Positions 1-9,441 of a DNA stretch of 64,000 bases are shown here, piece by piece. Under the pieces are notes generated by a model. It did not search any database. It was not told the origin of the DNA and was given only the letters and a program-made list of their open reading frames with translations. Position 1 is the first letter of the stretch; each line of letters starts with the position of its first letter. A program made the position numbers and the translations under genes. The stretch is taken from the NCBI RefSeq assembly GCF_902829295.1, contig NZ_CADEPL010000010.1:71792-135791 (forward strand). The letters run 5' to 3'. The stretch is from Vogesella oryzae. Lineage in GTDB: Bacteria > Pseudomonadota > Gammaproteobacteria > Burkholderiales > Chromobacteriaceae.

Positions 1-481
1 GACCCTCGATCGCCTGAAGCGTTTCGGTTGCAGCGACCGCATCGCCAGCTTCGTGCTGCCGATGGGCTACTCGTTCAACCTCGATGGCTCGATGATCTAC
101 TGCACTTTTGCCAGTATCTTCATTGCCCAGGCCTATGGCATCAACCTGTCGCTGTCGCAGGAAATCACCATGATGCTGATCCTGATGGTGACCTCCAAGG
201 GCATGGCCGGCGTGCCGCGCGCCTCGCTGGTGGTGATTGCCGCCACCCTGGCACAGTTCAATATTCCGGAAGCCGGCCTGCTGCTGCTGCTGGGCGTGGA
301 TCACTTCCTCGACATGGGCCGTTCCGCTACCAACGTGCTGGGTAACGCGCTGGCTGCCAGCGTGGTGGCCAAGAGCGAGAACGCGCTGGGTGCCGCCCAG
401 CCGGAGCTGGACGAAGACGACGATATCGATCCGGAACCGCGTCAGGAACTGGAGCCGGCATTCGCCAAACAGCAGGCCTGA
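1..481 (+). CDS. Sodium:dicarboxylate/amino-acid symporter (DAACS family), C-terminal part
   Basis: This is the 3' end of a secondary transporter cut by the window edge; about 159 residues remain, read in frame from base 2. The visible motifs SFNLDGSMIY, MTSKGMAGVP-like and DMGRSATNVLGNALA are the conserved substrate and sodium-binding re-entrant segments of the GltP/DctA (DAACS) family, which imports C4-dicarboxylates, glutamate or aspartate across the inner membrane. The tail is acidic (EDDDIDPEP) and cytoplasmic. Two genes downstream lies aspartase, so import of aspartate or fumarate is a plausible role, but specificity cannot be read from this fragment. A hairpin with a T-run follows at 507-529. 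Confidence 0.88.
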   Translation, partial: TLDRLKRFGCSDRIASFVLPMGYSFNLDGSMIYCTFASIFIAQAYGINLSLSQEITMMLILMVTSKGMAGVPRASLVVIAATLAQFNIPEAGLLLLLGVDHFLDMGRSATNVLGNALAASVVAKSENALGAAQPELDEDDDIDPEPRQELEPAFAKQQA

Positions 482-506
482 TCGCCGCTGTTACGCTGTG
501 CCGACA

Positions 507-529
507 AGCCGCCTGCGGGCGGCTTTTTT
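507..529 (+). terminator. Rho-independent terminator after the symporter gene
   Basis: AGCCGCC and GGCGGCT form a 7-bp stem with a 4-nt loop, followed directly by T6. It sits 26 bases after the symporter stop codon. Confidence 0.8.
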
Positions 530-581
530 GCGTCTGGCGCGCAGTGGTGTAGCATGCGGCCAACTTGTGCTGGAGTCCCCG

Positions 582-1493
582 ATGGATACCCGCTGGCTGG
601 AAGATTTTCTGCTGTTGGCCGAGACCGGCAGCTTCACCCGTTCGGCCGAGCTGCGCCACCTGACGCAGCCGGCGTTCTCGCGCCGCATCAAGTCGCTGGA
701 AAGCTGGCTGGGGGCCGACCTGATCGACCGCACCACCTGGCCGACGCAGCTGACGCCGGCCGGCGAGATGCTGCGCGAGAAGGCGCGCGTGCTGGTGGGC
801 GAGCTGAGCAGCACCCGCAGCCAGTTGCGCGCGCTGCAGGCGGCCGATGCCGCCACACTGACGCTGGCGGTGCCGCATACTTTGTCGTTCGGTTTCGTGC
901 CGCGCTGGCTGGCCGAGGAGCACGAGGCGGTCAGCGAGATATCCTGGCGGCTGCTGGCGCACAACGTCCACGACGCGGTAGTGGCACTGGCCGAAGGCAA
1001 CGCCGACCTGATGCTGTGCTACCACCATCCGCGCCATCCGGTGGAATTGCCCGCCGAGCGCTACCAGGCGCTGGTGCTGGGCAGCGAGACGCTGCGGCCG
1101 TTCACCCGCCAGCTGCCGGACGGTACGGCGGAGTGGCAACTGCCGGGCGAGGAACGCTTGCCGATTCCGTTTCTGGCCTACGGCCCGAACGCCTATTTCC
1201 ACCGCATGGTCGAGCTGATCCTGGAACGGGCGGCCACGCCGGCGGCGCTGCAGCGCTGCTTCGAAACCGATATGGCCGAAGGGCTGAAAGCCATGGTGCT
1301 GGAAGGGCACGGCATGGCGTTCCTGCCGCAGAGTGCCGTCAAGCGCGAGCTGGATGGCGGGCAGTTGACGCTGGCCGGCGACGATGACTGGTCGCTGCAG
1401 ATGGAAATCCGCGTTTATCGCGACGCGCGCCGCGAGTTGCCGGCGCTGGATGCCTTGTGGCAACGCCTGGCCGCGCGGTACCCGGCGGTGTAA
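582..1493 (+). CDS. LysR-family transcriptional regulator, HypT/YjiE-like
   Basis: A 303-residue LysR-type regulator. The N-terminal helix-turn-helix is clear (WLEDFLLLAETGSFTRSAEL, then TQPAFSRRIKSLE), followed by the usual effector-binding domain. The phrase LTQPAFSRRIKSLESWLG and the spacing resemble the HypT/YjiE branch, whose E. coli member responds to hypochlorite; that link is by sequence feel only. ATG 582 is chosen because it starts just before the HTH; longer in-frame ORFs upstream run into the symporter. It lies between a transporter gene and aspartase and may control either. One repeat copy (555-564) lies just upstream. Confidence 0.85.
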   Translation: MDTRWLEDFLLLAETGSFTRSAELRHLTQPAFSRRIKSLESWLGADLIDRTTWPTQLTPAGEMLREKARVLVGELSSTRSQLRALQAADAATLTLAVPHTLSFGFVPRWLAEEHEAVSEISWRLLAHNVHDAVVALAEGNADLMLCYHHPRHPVELPAERYQALVLGSETLRPFTRQLPDGTAEWQLPGEERLPIPFLAYGPNAYFHRMVELILERAATPAALQRCFETDMAEGLKAMVLEGHGMAFLPQSAVKRELDGGQLTLAGDDDWSLQMEIRVYRDARRELPALDALWQRLAARYPAV

Positions 1494-1507
1494 ACCGCAC
1501 GGAGGCA

Positions 1508-1536
1508 GCAGGTTGGCCGCAGATGCGGCCTTTTTT
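1508..1536 (+). terminator. Terminator built on a copy of the dispersed GTTGGCCGCA repeat
   Basis: The repeat copy at 1512-1521 supplies the left arm: GGCCGCA pairs with TGCGGCC across a 2-nt loop and T6 follows. It sits 15 bases after the LysR stop codon, so the repeat element itself acts as a rho-independent terminator. Confidence 0.8.
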
Positions 1537-1662
1537 GCGTCTGGCACCATGTTTTTGCCGATGATGCAAATCCTGCATGGGTCGATCGGCATTCGGAATT
1601 GGCGGTGATCTGGTGGCTGGCGCTACATTGCGCAGCACCCAACACCACCAAGAACACACACC

Positions 1663-3066
<1,404 letters not shown>

Positions 3067-3150
3067 GTTTGTCCCCCTCCTTGTAGTGTGAAGCCGCCTG
3101 CGCATCTGCTTTTACGGTCTCGGAAAGTATGTGAACAGGCGATAAGAAGG

Positions 3151-3188
3151 GTTGGCCGCAACGTCGCAAGGCGTTGCGGCATTTTTTT
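3151..3188 (+). terminator. Strong terminator that includes a repeat copy
   Basis: The repeat copy at 3151-3160 continues into a hairpin: GCCGCAACG (3155-3163) pairs perfectly with CGTTGCGGC (3172-3180), followed by an A and T7. It terminates the aspartase transcript. Confidence 0.85.
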
Positions 3189-3223
3189 GCTTCTGTCAGG
3201 CTGGGGCGCAATCAGGAGGGGAT

Positions 3224-3706
3224 ATGGACAAGCTGGTATGCCGCCTGGCCGGCGAGGCCGATGTCGAGGCCATCCGTAGCGTGTTGCAGGGCGCGTTTGC
3301 GCCGCTGCTGGCGGTGGTTTCCAGCCGTCCGACGGCGCTGGATGAAGATGCCGCCACCCTGCGGCAGCGGCTGCAACAGGGCCAGCAGTTTGCACTTGGC
3401 GAGCAGGCGGGGCGAGCCGTGGCGACCGCTTGCCTGTTGCCGACGCCGCAAGCCGGGGTGGCGGAGATCAAGCGCGTGGCGGTGCTGCCGGAGATGCAGG
3501 GGCAGGGTTGCGGCCAACAGCTGCTGGCATGGCTGGAGCCACAGGCGCGGGCGCTGGGTTATGTGCGGCTGCGCTTGTCGATCCGCCGCAAGCTGCCGGG
3601 CAATCTGGCGTTCTACCTGCGTTGCGGCTATGTGCCAATCGGCGAGGAGCCGCACCCGCGGGCGCCGGATTATGGCATCGTGTGGCTGGAAAAAGACTTG
3701 TTATAG
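3224..3706 (+). CDS. GNAT-family N-acetyltransferase
   Basis: A 160-residue acetyl-CoA-dependent acetyltransferase of unknown substrate. The acetyl-CoA binding core is visible as IKRVAVLPEMQGQGCGQQLLAWLE, with the Q/R-x-x-G-x-G/A pattern, followed by LSIRRKLPGNLAFYLRCGY, the usual beta6 region. ATG 3224 is preceded by AGGAGGG at good spacing, so it is preferred over the longer ORF starting inside the terminator. The next gene follows after 53 bases. One repeat copy (3509-3518, minus orientation) lies inside the coding region. Confidence 0.85.
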   Translation: MDKLVCRLAGEADVEAIRSVLQGAFAPLLAVVSSRPTALDEDAATLRQRLQQGQQFALGEQAGRAVATACLLPTPQAGVAEIKRVAVLPEMQGQGCGQQLLAWLEPQARALGYVRLRLSIRRKLPGNLAFYLRCGYVPIGEEPHPRAPDYGIVWLEKDLL

Positions 3707-3759
3707 GCCGGACGGCTGGGCTATACCGTTATTGTTGCAATGCACAATAGGAGGCGGCT

Positions 3760-4128
3760 ATGGCTGCCCTGCTGCGGGGAAAGGTATCGGCGCTAGCGGA
3801 TGCCTGGCTGTGTTGCCAGCGGGCGCAGCGGCAGAGCTGGCAGGCATGGCATCGCGCCAACGGTTTGAGCTGTGCGCATCTGTGGCTGGATGCCGCCAGC
3901 GGTAACGAGCAGTGGCCGCGCTGGCAACAACAGCTGCGCCGCCACTGGCTGGCGCTGGGGTACGATTGCTTCGATGCCGGTATGCATTACTGGGCGCAGT
4001 TGCTGGCGGCGCCGCGTCCCGCCCGTCCCTTGCGGCCACTGTGGCGTTGCGGCCAACGCTGTGTCAGCGCCTGCCATCGCCACGGCAATGACGGCCTGCT
4101 GGCCTATGCGCGGCAAGCCTTGCGCTAA
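3760..4128 (+). CDS. Conserved small hypothetical protein
   Basis: A 122-residue basic protein rich in Trp, Gln, Arg and Ala, for example QRQSWQAWHRAN and WPRWQQQLRRHW, preceded by a good ribosome-binding site (AGGAGG). It has no signal peptide or membrane segment and two Cys-rich stretches near the C-terminus (CGQRCVSACHRH). The alpha-helical QxxW/WxxW periodicity suggests an amphipathic helical protein, somewhat like phasin-type granule proteins, but no family is recognised. It carries one repeat copy (4048-4057). Confidence 0.6.
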   Translation: MAALLRGKVSALADAWLCCQRAQRQSWQAWHRANGLSCAHLWLDAASGNEQWPRWQQQLRRHWLALGYDCFDAGMHYWAQLLAAPRPARPLRPLWRCGQRCVSACHRHGNDGLLAYARQALR

Positions 4129-4141
4129 ATAGCCATCCGCA

Positions 4142-4169
4142 ATGAAAAACGGCTCCCGCGGGAGCCGTT
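4142..4169 (-). terminator. Terminator of yggL (minus strand)
   Basis: A 22-bp perfect palindrome with core GGCTCCCGCGGGAGCC occupies 4148-4169; on the minus strand it is followed by T5. It lies just past the yggL stop codon and may also stop read-through from the + strand gene ending at 4128. Confidence 0.8.
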
Positions 4170-4192
4170 CCTGATGTTACTGGCCGCCGGGC

Positions 4193-4546
4193 TTACCAGT
4201 GGCTATGCCATACATCCATCAGTTCACCAGCCTGCAGCTGGGAGATTTCCTTGCGGCCTTGCAGCCAGGCCACCAGGCCGGCGCGCAGTTCGGCGCTGAT
4301 CTTGCTGGCGCCAACCGGGAACACGATACCGTCCAGTTCGCCCTGGTTGTAGTGGCCGCCAAAGCTCACGCCCTGGGCATCCACGGCTTCCAGCCAGTCG
4401 TTCAGGAACGCGTCGCTGGCAGCTTCGTCGCAGCTCAGGGTGGCGACCACGGTAAAGCCCAGTTCCTGGAATTCACCGACGCGCAGTTTCTTGCGCTGGC
4501 GGCTGTTCAGACGTTTCAGGCGGTTACGGGAGTTGGCGTTGGTCAT
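4193..4546 (-). CDS. yggL: YggL-like ribosome-associated protein (DUF469)
   Basis: A 117-residue protein matching the YggL/DUF469 family: a basic N-terminus (NRLKRLNSRQRKKLRVGEFQELGFTV), an acidic central part and the C-terminal GELMDVWHSHW, equivalent to the ELFDVWWD end of the E. coli protein. YggL is reported to associate with the 50S ribosomal subunit. The gene is monocistronic, divergent from nothing close, with ubiD upstream on the same strand 79 bases away. Confidence 0.85.
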   Translation of the reverse strand: MTNANSRNRLKRLNSRQRKKLRVGEFQELGFTVVATLSCDEAASDAFLNDWLEAVDAQGVSFGGHYNQGELDGIVFPVGASKISAELRAGLVAWLQGRKEISQLQAGELMDVWHSHW

Positions 4547-4624
4547 GATGTGAAACTCTTTCAGAAATCAGAAGCGGCATGATAACAGCGGCGACCAGGG
4601 TTGGCCGCTGCATTTGCGTGCAGT

Positions 4625-6100
4625 TTACAGCCCCAATTGTTGCCACAGCGTGTCCACCCGCTGGCGGGTGGCGGCATCCATCACGATCGGGGTGCCCCAT
4701 TCGCGGCTGGTTTCACCCGGCAGCTTGTTGGTGGCATCCAGCCCCATCTTGCCGCCGAGGCCGGAAATTGGACTGGCGAAGTCCAGATAGTCGATCGGTG
4801 TATTGTCGATCAGCGTGGTGTCGCGCACCGGGTCCATGCGGGTGGTAATCGCCCAGATCACTTCTTTCCAGTCGCGGGTGTTGACGTCGTCGTCCACCAC
4901 CACGATGAACTTGGTGTACATGAACTGACGCAAGAAGCTCCAGCAGCCCATCATCACGCGCTTGGCGTGGCCCGGGTACTGTTTCTTGATGCTGATCACC
5001 GCCATGCGGTAGCTGCAGCCTTCCGGCGGCAGGTAGAAATCCACAATCTCCGGAAACTGCTTCTGCAGGATAGGCACGAACACCTCGTTCAGCGCCACGC
5101 CCAGCACTGCCGGCTCATCCGGCGGTTTACCGGTGTAGGTGCTGTGGTAGATCGGGTTCTCGCGCATGGTGATGCGGTCGATGGTGAATACCGGAAAGCT
5201 GTCCTGCTCGTTGTAGTAGCCGGTGTGATCGCCGTACGGACCTTCCATTGCCATGTCGTCCGGATGGATGTGGCCTTCCAGTACGATTTCGGCGCTGGCC
5301 GGTACCTGCAAGTCCGAGCCGATACATTGCACCAGTTCCGTCCGGCTGCCACGCAGCAGGCCGGCGAACTGGTATTCGGACAGCGTGTCCGGTACCGGGG
5401 TCACCGCGCCGAGGATTGTCGCCGGGTCGCAGCCCAGCACCACCGCTACCGGATAGGGCTTGTCCGGGTTGGCCGCACGGAATTCACGGTAGTCCAGCGC
5501 GCCGCCACGGTGCGCCAGCCAGCGCATGATCACGCGATTGCGGCCGATCACCTGCTGGCGGTAGATACCGAGATTCTGGCGTTTCTTGTGCGGGCCGCGC
5601 GTCACGGTCAGGCCCCAGGTGATAAGTGGAGCCACATCGCCCGGCCAGCAATGCTGGATCGGCAGGCGGGCGAGATCGACTTCGTTGCCTTCCCACACGA
5701 TCTGCTGGCATGGCGCCTTTTTCACTTCTTTCGGCGCCATCGACAGCACCTGCTTCAGTAGCGGCAGTTTGTCCCAGGCATCGCGCAGCCCCTTCGGCGG
5801 TTCCGGCTCTTTCAGGTAGGCCAGGGTCTTGCCGATATCGCGCAGCTGCATCACGTCAGATGCGCCCATGCCCATCGCCACCCGCTTGGGGGTGCCGAAC
5901 AGATTGGCCAGCACCGGGATGTCGTAGCGCTTGTCGCCTTGTTGTGGCTGTTCGAACAGCAGCGCCGGGCCGCCGGCTTTCAGTACACGGTCGCCGATTT
6001 CGGTCATTTCCAGGTGCGGGGACACCGGCACCGCAATGCGCTTGAGTTCGCCTTGCGACTCAAGCTGGGACATGAAGTCCCGCAGGTCGTTGTATTTCAT
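4625..6100 (-). CDS. ubiD: 4-hydroxy-3-polyprenylbenzoate decarboxylase
   Basis: A 491-residue UbiD protein that decarboxylates 4-hydroxy-3-polyprenylbenzoate in ubiquinone synthesis using prenylated FMN supplied by UbiX. The start ([22 protein letters not shown]) and the stretches [24 protein letters not shown] and [15 protein letters not shown], which includes the catalytic Glu of the E-x-P region, are textbook UbiD. Length fits the family (about 490). It faces ompW across a 150-base divergent intergenic region. A repeat copy (5468-5477) lies in the coding sequence. Confidence 0.95.
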   Translation of the reverse strand: MKYNDLRDFMSQLESQGELKRIAVPVSPHLEMTEIGDRVLKAGGPALLFEQPQQGDKRYDIPVLANLFGTPKRVAMGMGASDVMQLRDIGKTLAYLKEPEPPKGLRDAWDKLPLLKQVLSMAPKEVKKAPCQQIVWEGNEVDLARLPIQHCWPGDVAPLITWGLTVTRGPHKKRQNLGIYRQQVIGRNRVIMRWLAHRGGALDYREFRAANPDKPYPVAVVLGCDPATILGAVTPVPDTLSEYQFAGLLRGSRTELVQCIGSDLQVPASAEIVLEGHIHPDDMAMEGPYGDHTGYYNEQDSFPVFTIDRITMRENPIYHSTYTGKPPDEPAVLGVALNEVFVPILQKQFPEIVDFYLPPEGCSYRMAVISIKKQYPGHAKRVMMGCWSFLRQFMYTKFIVVVDDDVNTRDWKEVIWAITTRMDPVRDTTLIDNTPIDYLDFASPISGLGGKMGLDATNKLPGETSREWGTPIVMDAATRQRVDTLWQQLGL

Positions 6101-6250
6101 GTTGCTTTCATGATCTAGCGCAAAAAGCCCTTTTCAGCGCAGGGATAAGCTTTCTTCAACGTCGCAAGCTACTGTCGGCTTTACGCCAAGTCAACCGCTG
6201 GCAGTGGCTGCGCAAGGTTCTAGTGTCAGGTAAATGTTTGGAGATCAAAG

Positions 6251-6853
6251 ATGAAAAAGTTTGCTGTTGCTGCCCTGGTTGCCGCGCTGTCCACTTCTGC
6301 CTTTGCTGCGCAAGGCGATATTCTGGCCCGCTTCCGTATTGCTAACGTGAACCCGGAGACTTCGGTAAGTGGCTTGATTGATAGCACTTACCATGTGGAT
6401 GTGAAGGACGACACCATTCCGGAACTGGATTTTACCTACATGTTCACCGACAACATCGGTGCCGAACTGATTCTGGGTACTTCCAAGCATGACATTACTT
6501 CCAGTGGCAGCAATATCGGCTCCGTTAAAGTGCTGCCGCCGACACTGACCGTACAGTATCACTTCGCACCGGAAGGGCAGTTCCGCCCGTACGTGGGTGC
6601 CGGTATCAACTACACCCGTTTCTACGGTCTGAGCGATAATTCCGGTTTGGGGTTGTCGGTCAAAAAGAACAGCTTTGGCCCGGCGCTGCAGGTAGGTATG
6701 GATATTCCGGTCACCAAGAATGTTTTCATCAACTTTGATGTGAAGAAAATCTGGATCAAGACCGATGTACACTCCAGCGTTGCTGGTAGCGATGTTGGTA
6801 CTCTTGAGATCAACCCGCTGGTTACCAGCGTGGGTATCGGCACCAAGTTCTAA
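6251..6853 (+). CDS. ompW: OmpW-family outer-membrane porin
   Basis: A 200-residue outer-membrane beta-barrel. A signal peptide is seen (MKKFAVAALVAALSTSAFA, cleavage before AQGD), then the OmpW-typical stretch DILARFRIANVNPETS, alternating beta-strand pattern, LPPTLTVQYHF with FRPYVGAGINYTRF, and a C-terminal Phe (VGIGTKF) used by the BAM insertion machinery. OmpW proteins form small hydrophobic channels of eight strands. The ribosome-binding site is GGAGATC. Base composition is somewhat less GC-rich than its neighbours, as usual for highly expressed porins. A terminator follows. Confidence 0.92.
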   Translation: MKKFAVAALVAALSTSAFAAQGDILARFRIANVNPETSVSGLIDSTYHVDVKDDTIPELDFTYMFTDNIGAELILGTSKHDITSSGSNIGSVKVLPPTLTVQYHFAPEGQFRPYVGAGINYTRFYGLSDNSGLGLSVKKNSFGPALQVGMDIPVTKNVFINFDVKKIWIKTDVHSSVAGSDVGTLEINPLVTSVGIGTKF

Positions 6854-6879
6854 TCCGGACTGGATGGTCTTTACTCGAA

Positions 6880-6905
6880 AGGGGCGCTGCGGCGCCTCTT
6901 TTTAT
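6880..6905 (+). terminator. Terminator after ompW
   Basis: AGGGGCGC pairs with GCGCCTCT (one G-T pair) over a short loop and is followed by T5, 27 bases after the ompW stop. Confidence 0.8.
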
Positions 6906-6964
6906 TGCTTGTTTCTTGTGCCCGTACAGGGCGCTGGGTATCCTTGCCCGGTTATTTCTCCGGA

Positions 6965-8071
6965 ATGTATCTGGCGATGGCCGCCTTTCCCGCTCGCGCT
7001 TCTCGTAGTCATGTCGTGCTGTATGCAGCACTGATCAACGCGGTCATCATCATTTTTCTGAGTTTGTATCCCTTTTCCGGTTGGAGCTATAGCGGGCGGC
7101 CGCTGTTCGAGTTTCTGTTCTATCCTCTGCCGTATTACAGCAGGCCGTTTGATAATGCGGCCAACCTGCTGATCTATATCCCCTACGGCTTCAGTCTGGC
7201 GTTGCTGCTGCTGCCTCGCTGGTTTTCGCTGCTGGTTGCCATGCTGGTTGCGGCGGTAACCAGTATCGGTGCAGAGTTCATGCAGGAATTCCTGCCGACG
7301 CGGATCGCTTCCAATCTGGATGTGTTGTGCAACCTGGCTGGGGCATTAATCGGCGCAACACTGGCGATTTCCCCGTGGGTGCGTAAGCGCTGGCACCATC
7401 TGCGGCAATGGCGTCGTCGCCATTTTGTTGCCGACAGCGCTGCCGATTACGCCTTGCTGGCCACCGGATTGTGGTTTCTTACCCAGCTCAATCCGGCGTT
7501 GCCGTTGTTCGGCGTGGTGGCTTACCCGCAAGGCTTGCCGCAGCCCTATCTGTCGCCGCTGGAAAATCCGCGACTATTCCTGTTCTTGCTGGAAGCCGGC
7601 GGAGCCGCCAGCAATATGGTGGCGGTTTGCCTGTTTGTAACCTGCTTTATCGTGGCCAAGGCCGAGCGTGGCCAAGCCATCTTCCTGATATTGCTGTCTG
7701 CCTGGCTGCTGAAACTGCTGGCGGCGGGTGTCCTGCTTAAGCCGATCGCCTTCTTTCAGTGGGTTAACCCGCATCTGGTCACCGGCTGGGCCGCTGGTTT
7801 CCTGCTCTGCTGGCTATTGAGCCGATGCAATCGCACGGTGCAAACCCTTTGTGCGATGGTTGCGCTGGCGATTGCCCAGATGGCCGCGGTGCTGTGGCCG
7901 TTAGGGGGGATGCAAGCTGACTTTATGTCGCTATTCCGCTGGCCATATGGCCATCTGCACAATATGAGCGCCCTGGTGGACTTTTTGTCCGACCTGTGGC
8001 CGGTAACGGCATTATTGTGTTTGATGCTCGGTTTGTGGCAGCAGTTAGCCCCGCAACGGTATCGAGGTTAA
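6965..8071 (+). CDS. VanZ-like integral membrane protein
   Basis: A 368-residue polytopic membrane protein. The first half contains the VanZ-like pattern DNAANLLIYIPYGFSLALLLL, then SIGAEFMQEFLPTRIASNLDVLCNLAGALIG, where the E-x-x-Q and S-x-x-D-x-x-x-N residues are conserved. The second half adds further transmembrane helices without a known family. VanZ was first noted for low-level teicoplanin resistance, but most family members have no known function. ATG 6965 is chosen since the longer ORF begins with TTG inside the ompW terminator; ATG 6977 is also possible. Its last 27 bases overlap the convergent HAD gene. One repeat copy (7156-7165). Confidence 0.75.
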   Translation: MYLAMAAFPARASRSHVVLYAALINAVIIIFLSLYPFSGWSYSGRPLFEFLFYPLPYYSRPFDNAANLLIYIPYGFSLALLLLPRWFSLLVAMLVAAVTSIGAEFMQEFLPTRIASNLDVLCNLAGALIGATLAISPWVRKRWHHLRQWRRRHFVADSAADYALLATGLWFLTQLNPALPLFGVVAYPQGLPQPYLSPLENPRLFLFLLEAGGAASNMVAVCLFVTCFIVAKAERGQAIFLILLSAWLLKLLAAGVLLKPIAFFQWVNPHLVTGWAAGFLLCWLLSRCNRTVQTLCAMVALAIAQMAAVLWPLGGMQADFMSLFRWPYGHLHNMSALVDFLSDLWPVTALLCLMLGLWQQLAPQRYRG

Positions 8072-8680
8072 TTGCTGCAGTTTGGTAATGCGCCAGTCAA
8101 CCCAGGCTGGTTTGAACTGTTTCTGGTTGATCCACACTGTTTGCATTCCGAGGCGTTTCGCGGTTCTAAGGTTGGCCGCAGTGTCTTCTATCATGACACA
8201 CTGTCCTGCCGTCAGGCCGGCATCGCGTAGCACATGTAAATAGCCGTAGCTGCGCGGTTTGGGTTTGTAGCCCAGCGCTTCTATGCCATAGCAACGGCTG
8301 ATCAGGTGACCGATACCAAGATGGGCGGTGATGGCCTCTACATAATGTTGTGGACCATTCGAAAAAACCCACTTGCGGCCAGGCAGGGCGCGTAGCAATT
8401 GCGGCAAGCGATTGCTGTAATTGATCCAGGGCAGCAACTCATCCATATCATGGGTGAAGCGCAGGAAATGATCGGCCGAGACTTGGTGGTGGCGGACCAG
8501 TCCGCCAAGTGTTGCGCCATAGCGGCGCCAGTAGTGCGTGCGCAGTTGGTTGGCCGCATGTTGGTCATAGCCAAGATGCTGCACGATATAGTCGGTCATA
8601 CGCTGGCTGATCCGCGGAAATACCGCATGGCCGGCATGATGCAGGGTTTCGTCTAGGTCAAATAGCCAGTTCATCTGCAC
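8045..8680 (-). CDS. HAD-superfamily pyrimidine 5'-nucleotidase-like phosphatase
   Basis: A 211-residue haloacid-dehalogenase-like hydrolase. Motif I is WLFDLDETLH (nucleophile Asp in DxDxT), motif II is VFSNGPQHY, motif III lies around GYKPKPRSYGY (catalytic Lys) and motif IV is VMIEDTAANLRTAKRLG. The arrangement DLDxTLH with a helical cap matches the SDT1/pyrimidine 5'-nucleotidase branch, which dephosphorylates UMP/CMP-type nucleotides. Its 3' end overlaps the VanZ-like gene on the opposite strand. Two repeat copies (8171-8180 and 8549-8558) lie within the coding region. Confidence 0.85.
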   Translation of the reverse strand: MQMNWLFDLDETLHHAGHAVFPRISQRMTDYIVQHLGYDQHAANQLRTHYWRRYGATLGGLVRHHQVSADHFLRFTHDMDELLPWINYSNRLPQLLRALPGRKWVFSNGPQHYVEAITAHLGIGHLISRCYGIEALGYKPKPRSYGYLHVLRDAGLTAGQCVMIEDTAANLRTAKRLGMQTVWINQKQFKPAWVDWRITKLQQLTSIPLRG

Positions 8681-8809
8681 TATTCATCGCGTGAAAATAT
8701 GAGCTGGCAGTGTAGCGCGGCAAAATTGAAAGTGTATCGCTGTTTTTGTAATTATTTAAATCAATAGCTTATCGATTTTGTCGGTGTTTTTGTGTGGCGG
8801 GGTGTTGAC

Positions 8810-8827
8810 GGGTTTGGGTCGGGTGGG
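8810..8827 (+). other. Potential G-quadruplex tract at the break in the TRAP gene
   Basis: Four runs of three G separated by TTT, TC and T fit the G3N1-7 quadruplex rule exactly. The tract lies in an unusually G/T-rich 45-base stretch directly at the point where homology to the TRAP solute-binding protein begins. Confidence 0.5.
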
Positions 8828-9334
8828 TATAGTTCGACCCTGGCCGCGCTGGGCGCGGTGCCGGTGGGCATGCCGGTGACGCAGATGGCGGAAAGCATTT
8901 CCAAGGGTGTGATCGACGGCACGCTGGTGCCGTGGGAAGTGGTGCCGGCCACCAAGCTGCACGAGCTGGTGAAATTCCATGCCGAGTATCCGGCCGACAA
9001 CGCGCTGTCCACCGCCACCATGATCTTCGTGATGAACAAGGCCAAGTACGACAGCCTGTCGCCGGCGCAGAAGAAAGTGCTCGACGACAACAGCGGCCGC
9101 GAGACGTCTGCCGCCTTTGCCAAGGTGATCAACGATGGCGATGCCGAGGGCCGCAAGGCGGCACTGGCGCGCGGCAACACTGTGTACCAGATCGCACCGG
9201 CCGAAGTGGCATTGTGGCGCAAGGCCACCGCGCCGGTGACCCGGGAATGGATCAGGGAGGTCAGCGCCAACGGCATGAACGGCCAGCAACTGCATGACCA
9301 GGCCGCGGCGCTGGTGAAACAGTACAACCCGTAA
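8828..9334 (+). pseudogene. TRAP transporter solute-binding protein (DctP type), N-terminally truncated
   Basis: Only the last ~168 residues of a periplasmic TRAP substrate-binding protein (normally about 330) are present: SSTLAALGAVPVGMPVTQM, then ESISKGVIDGTLVPWEVVPATKLHEL and a normal C-terminus ending KQYNP. The signal peptide and first lobe are missing, and no TRAP permease gene is adjacent. The upstream sequence is G/T-rich and non-coding, and any GTG start (8792) would give a non-functional product. It is either a decayed remnant or an assembly misjoin. A strong terminator follows at 9408-9441, so the 3' end is natural. A transporter here would suit the aromatic dioxygenase genes downstream. 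Confidence 0.75.
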
Positions 9335-9407
9335 TCCGTGTGGCCCCGCCCGCCGTGAGGTACGGTGCGCGGGGTATTTGCTGGCCGGATGCTGCCTGGC
9401 CGCGCTG

Positions 9408-9441
9408 CCCCCGTCCGCGGTTGCCGGACGGGGGTTCTTTT
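9408..9441 (+). terminator. Strong terminator after the TRAP gene fragment
   Basis: CCCCCGTCCG (9408-9417) and CGGACGGGGG (9425-9434) form a perfect 10-bp stem with a 7-nt loop, then TTCTTTT. It overlaps the end of the convergent LysR gene. Confidence 0.85.

Noticed and set aside
8792-9334. A functional short TRAP protein starting at GTG 8792
   Set aside because: It would lack the signal peptide and first lobe; the first ~12 codons are G/T-rich non-homologous sequence.
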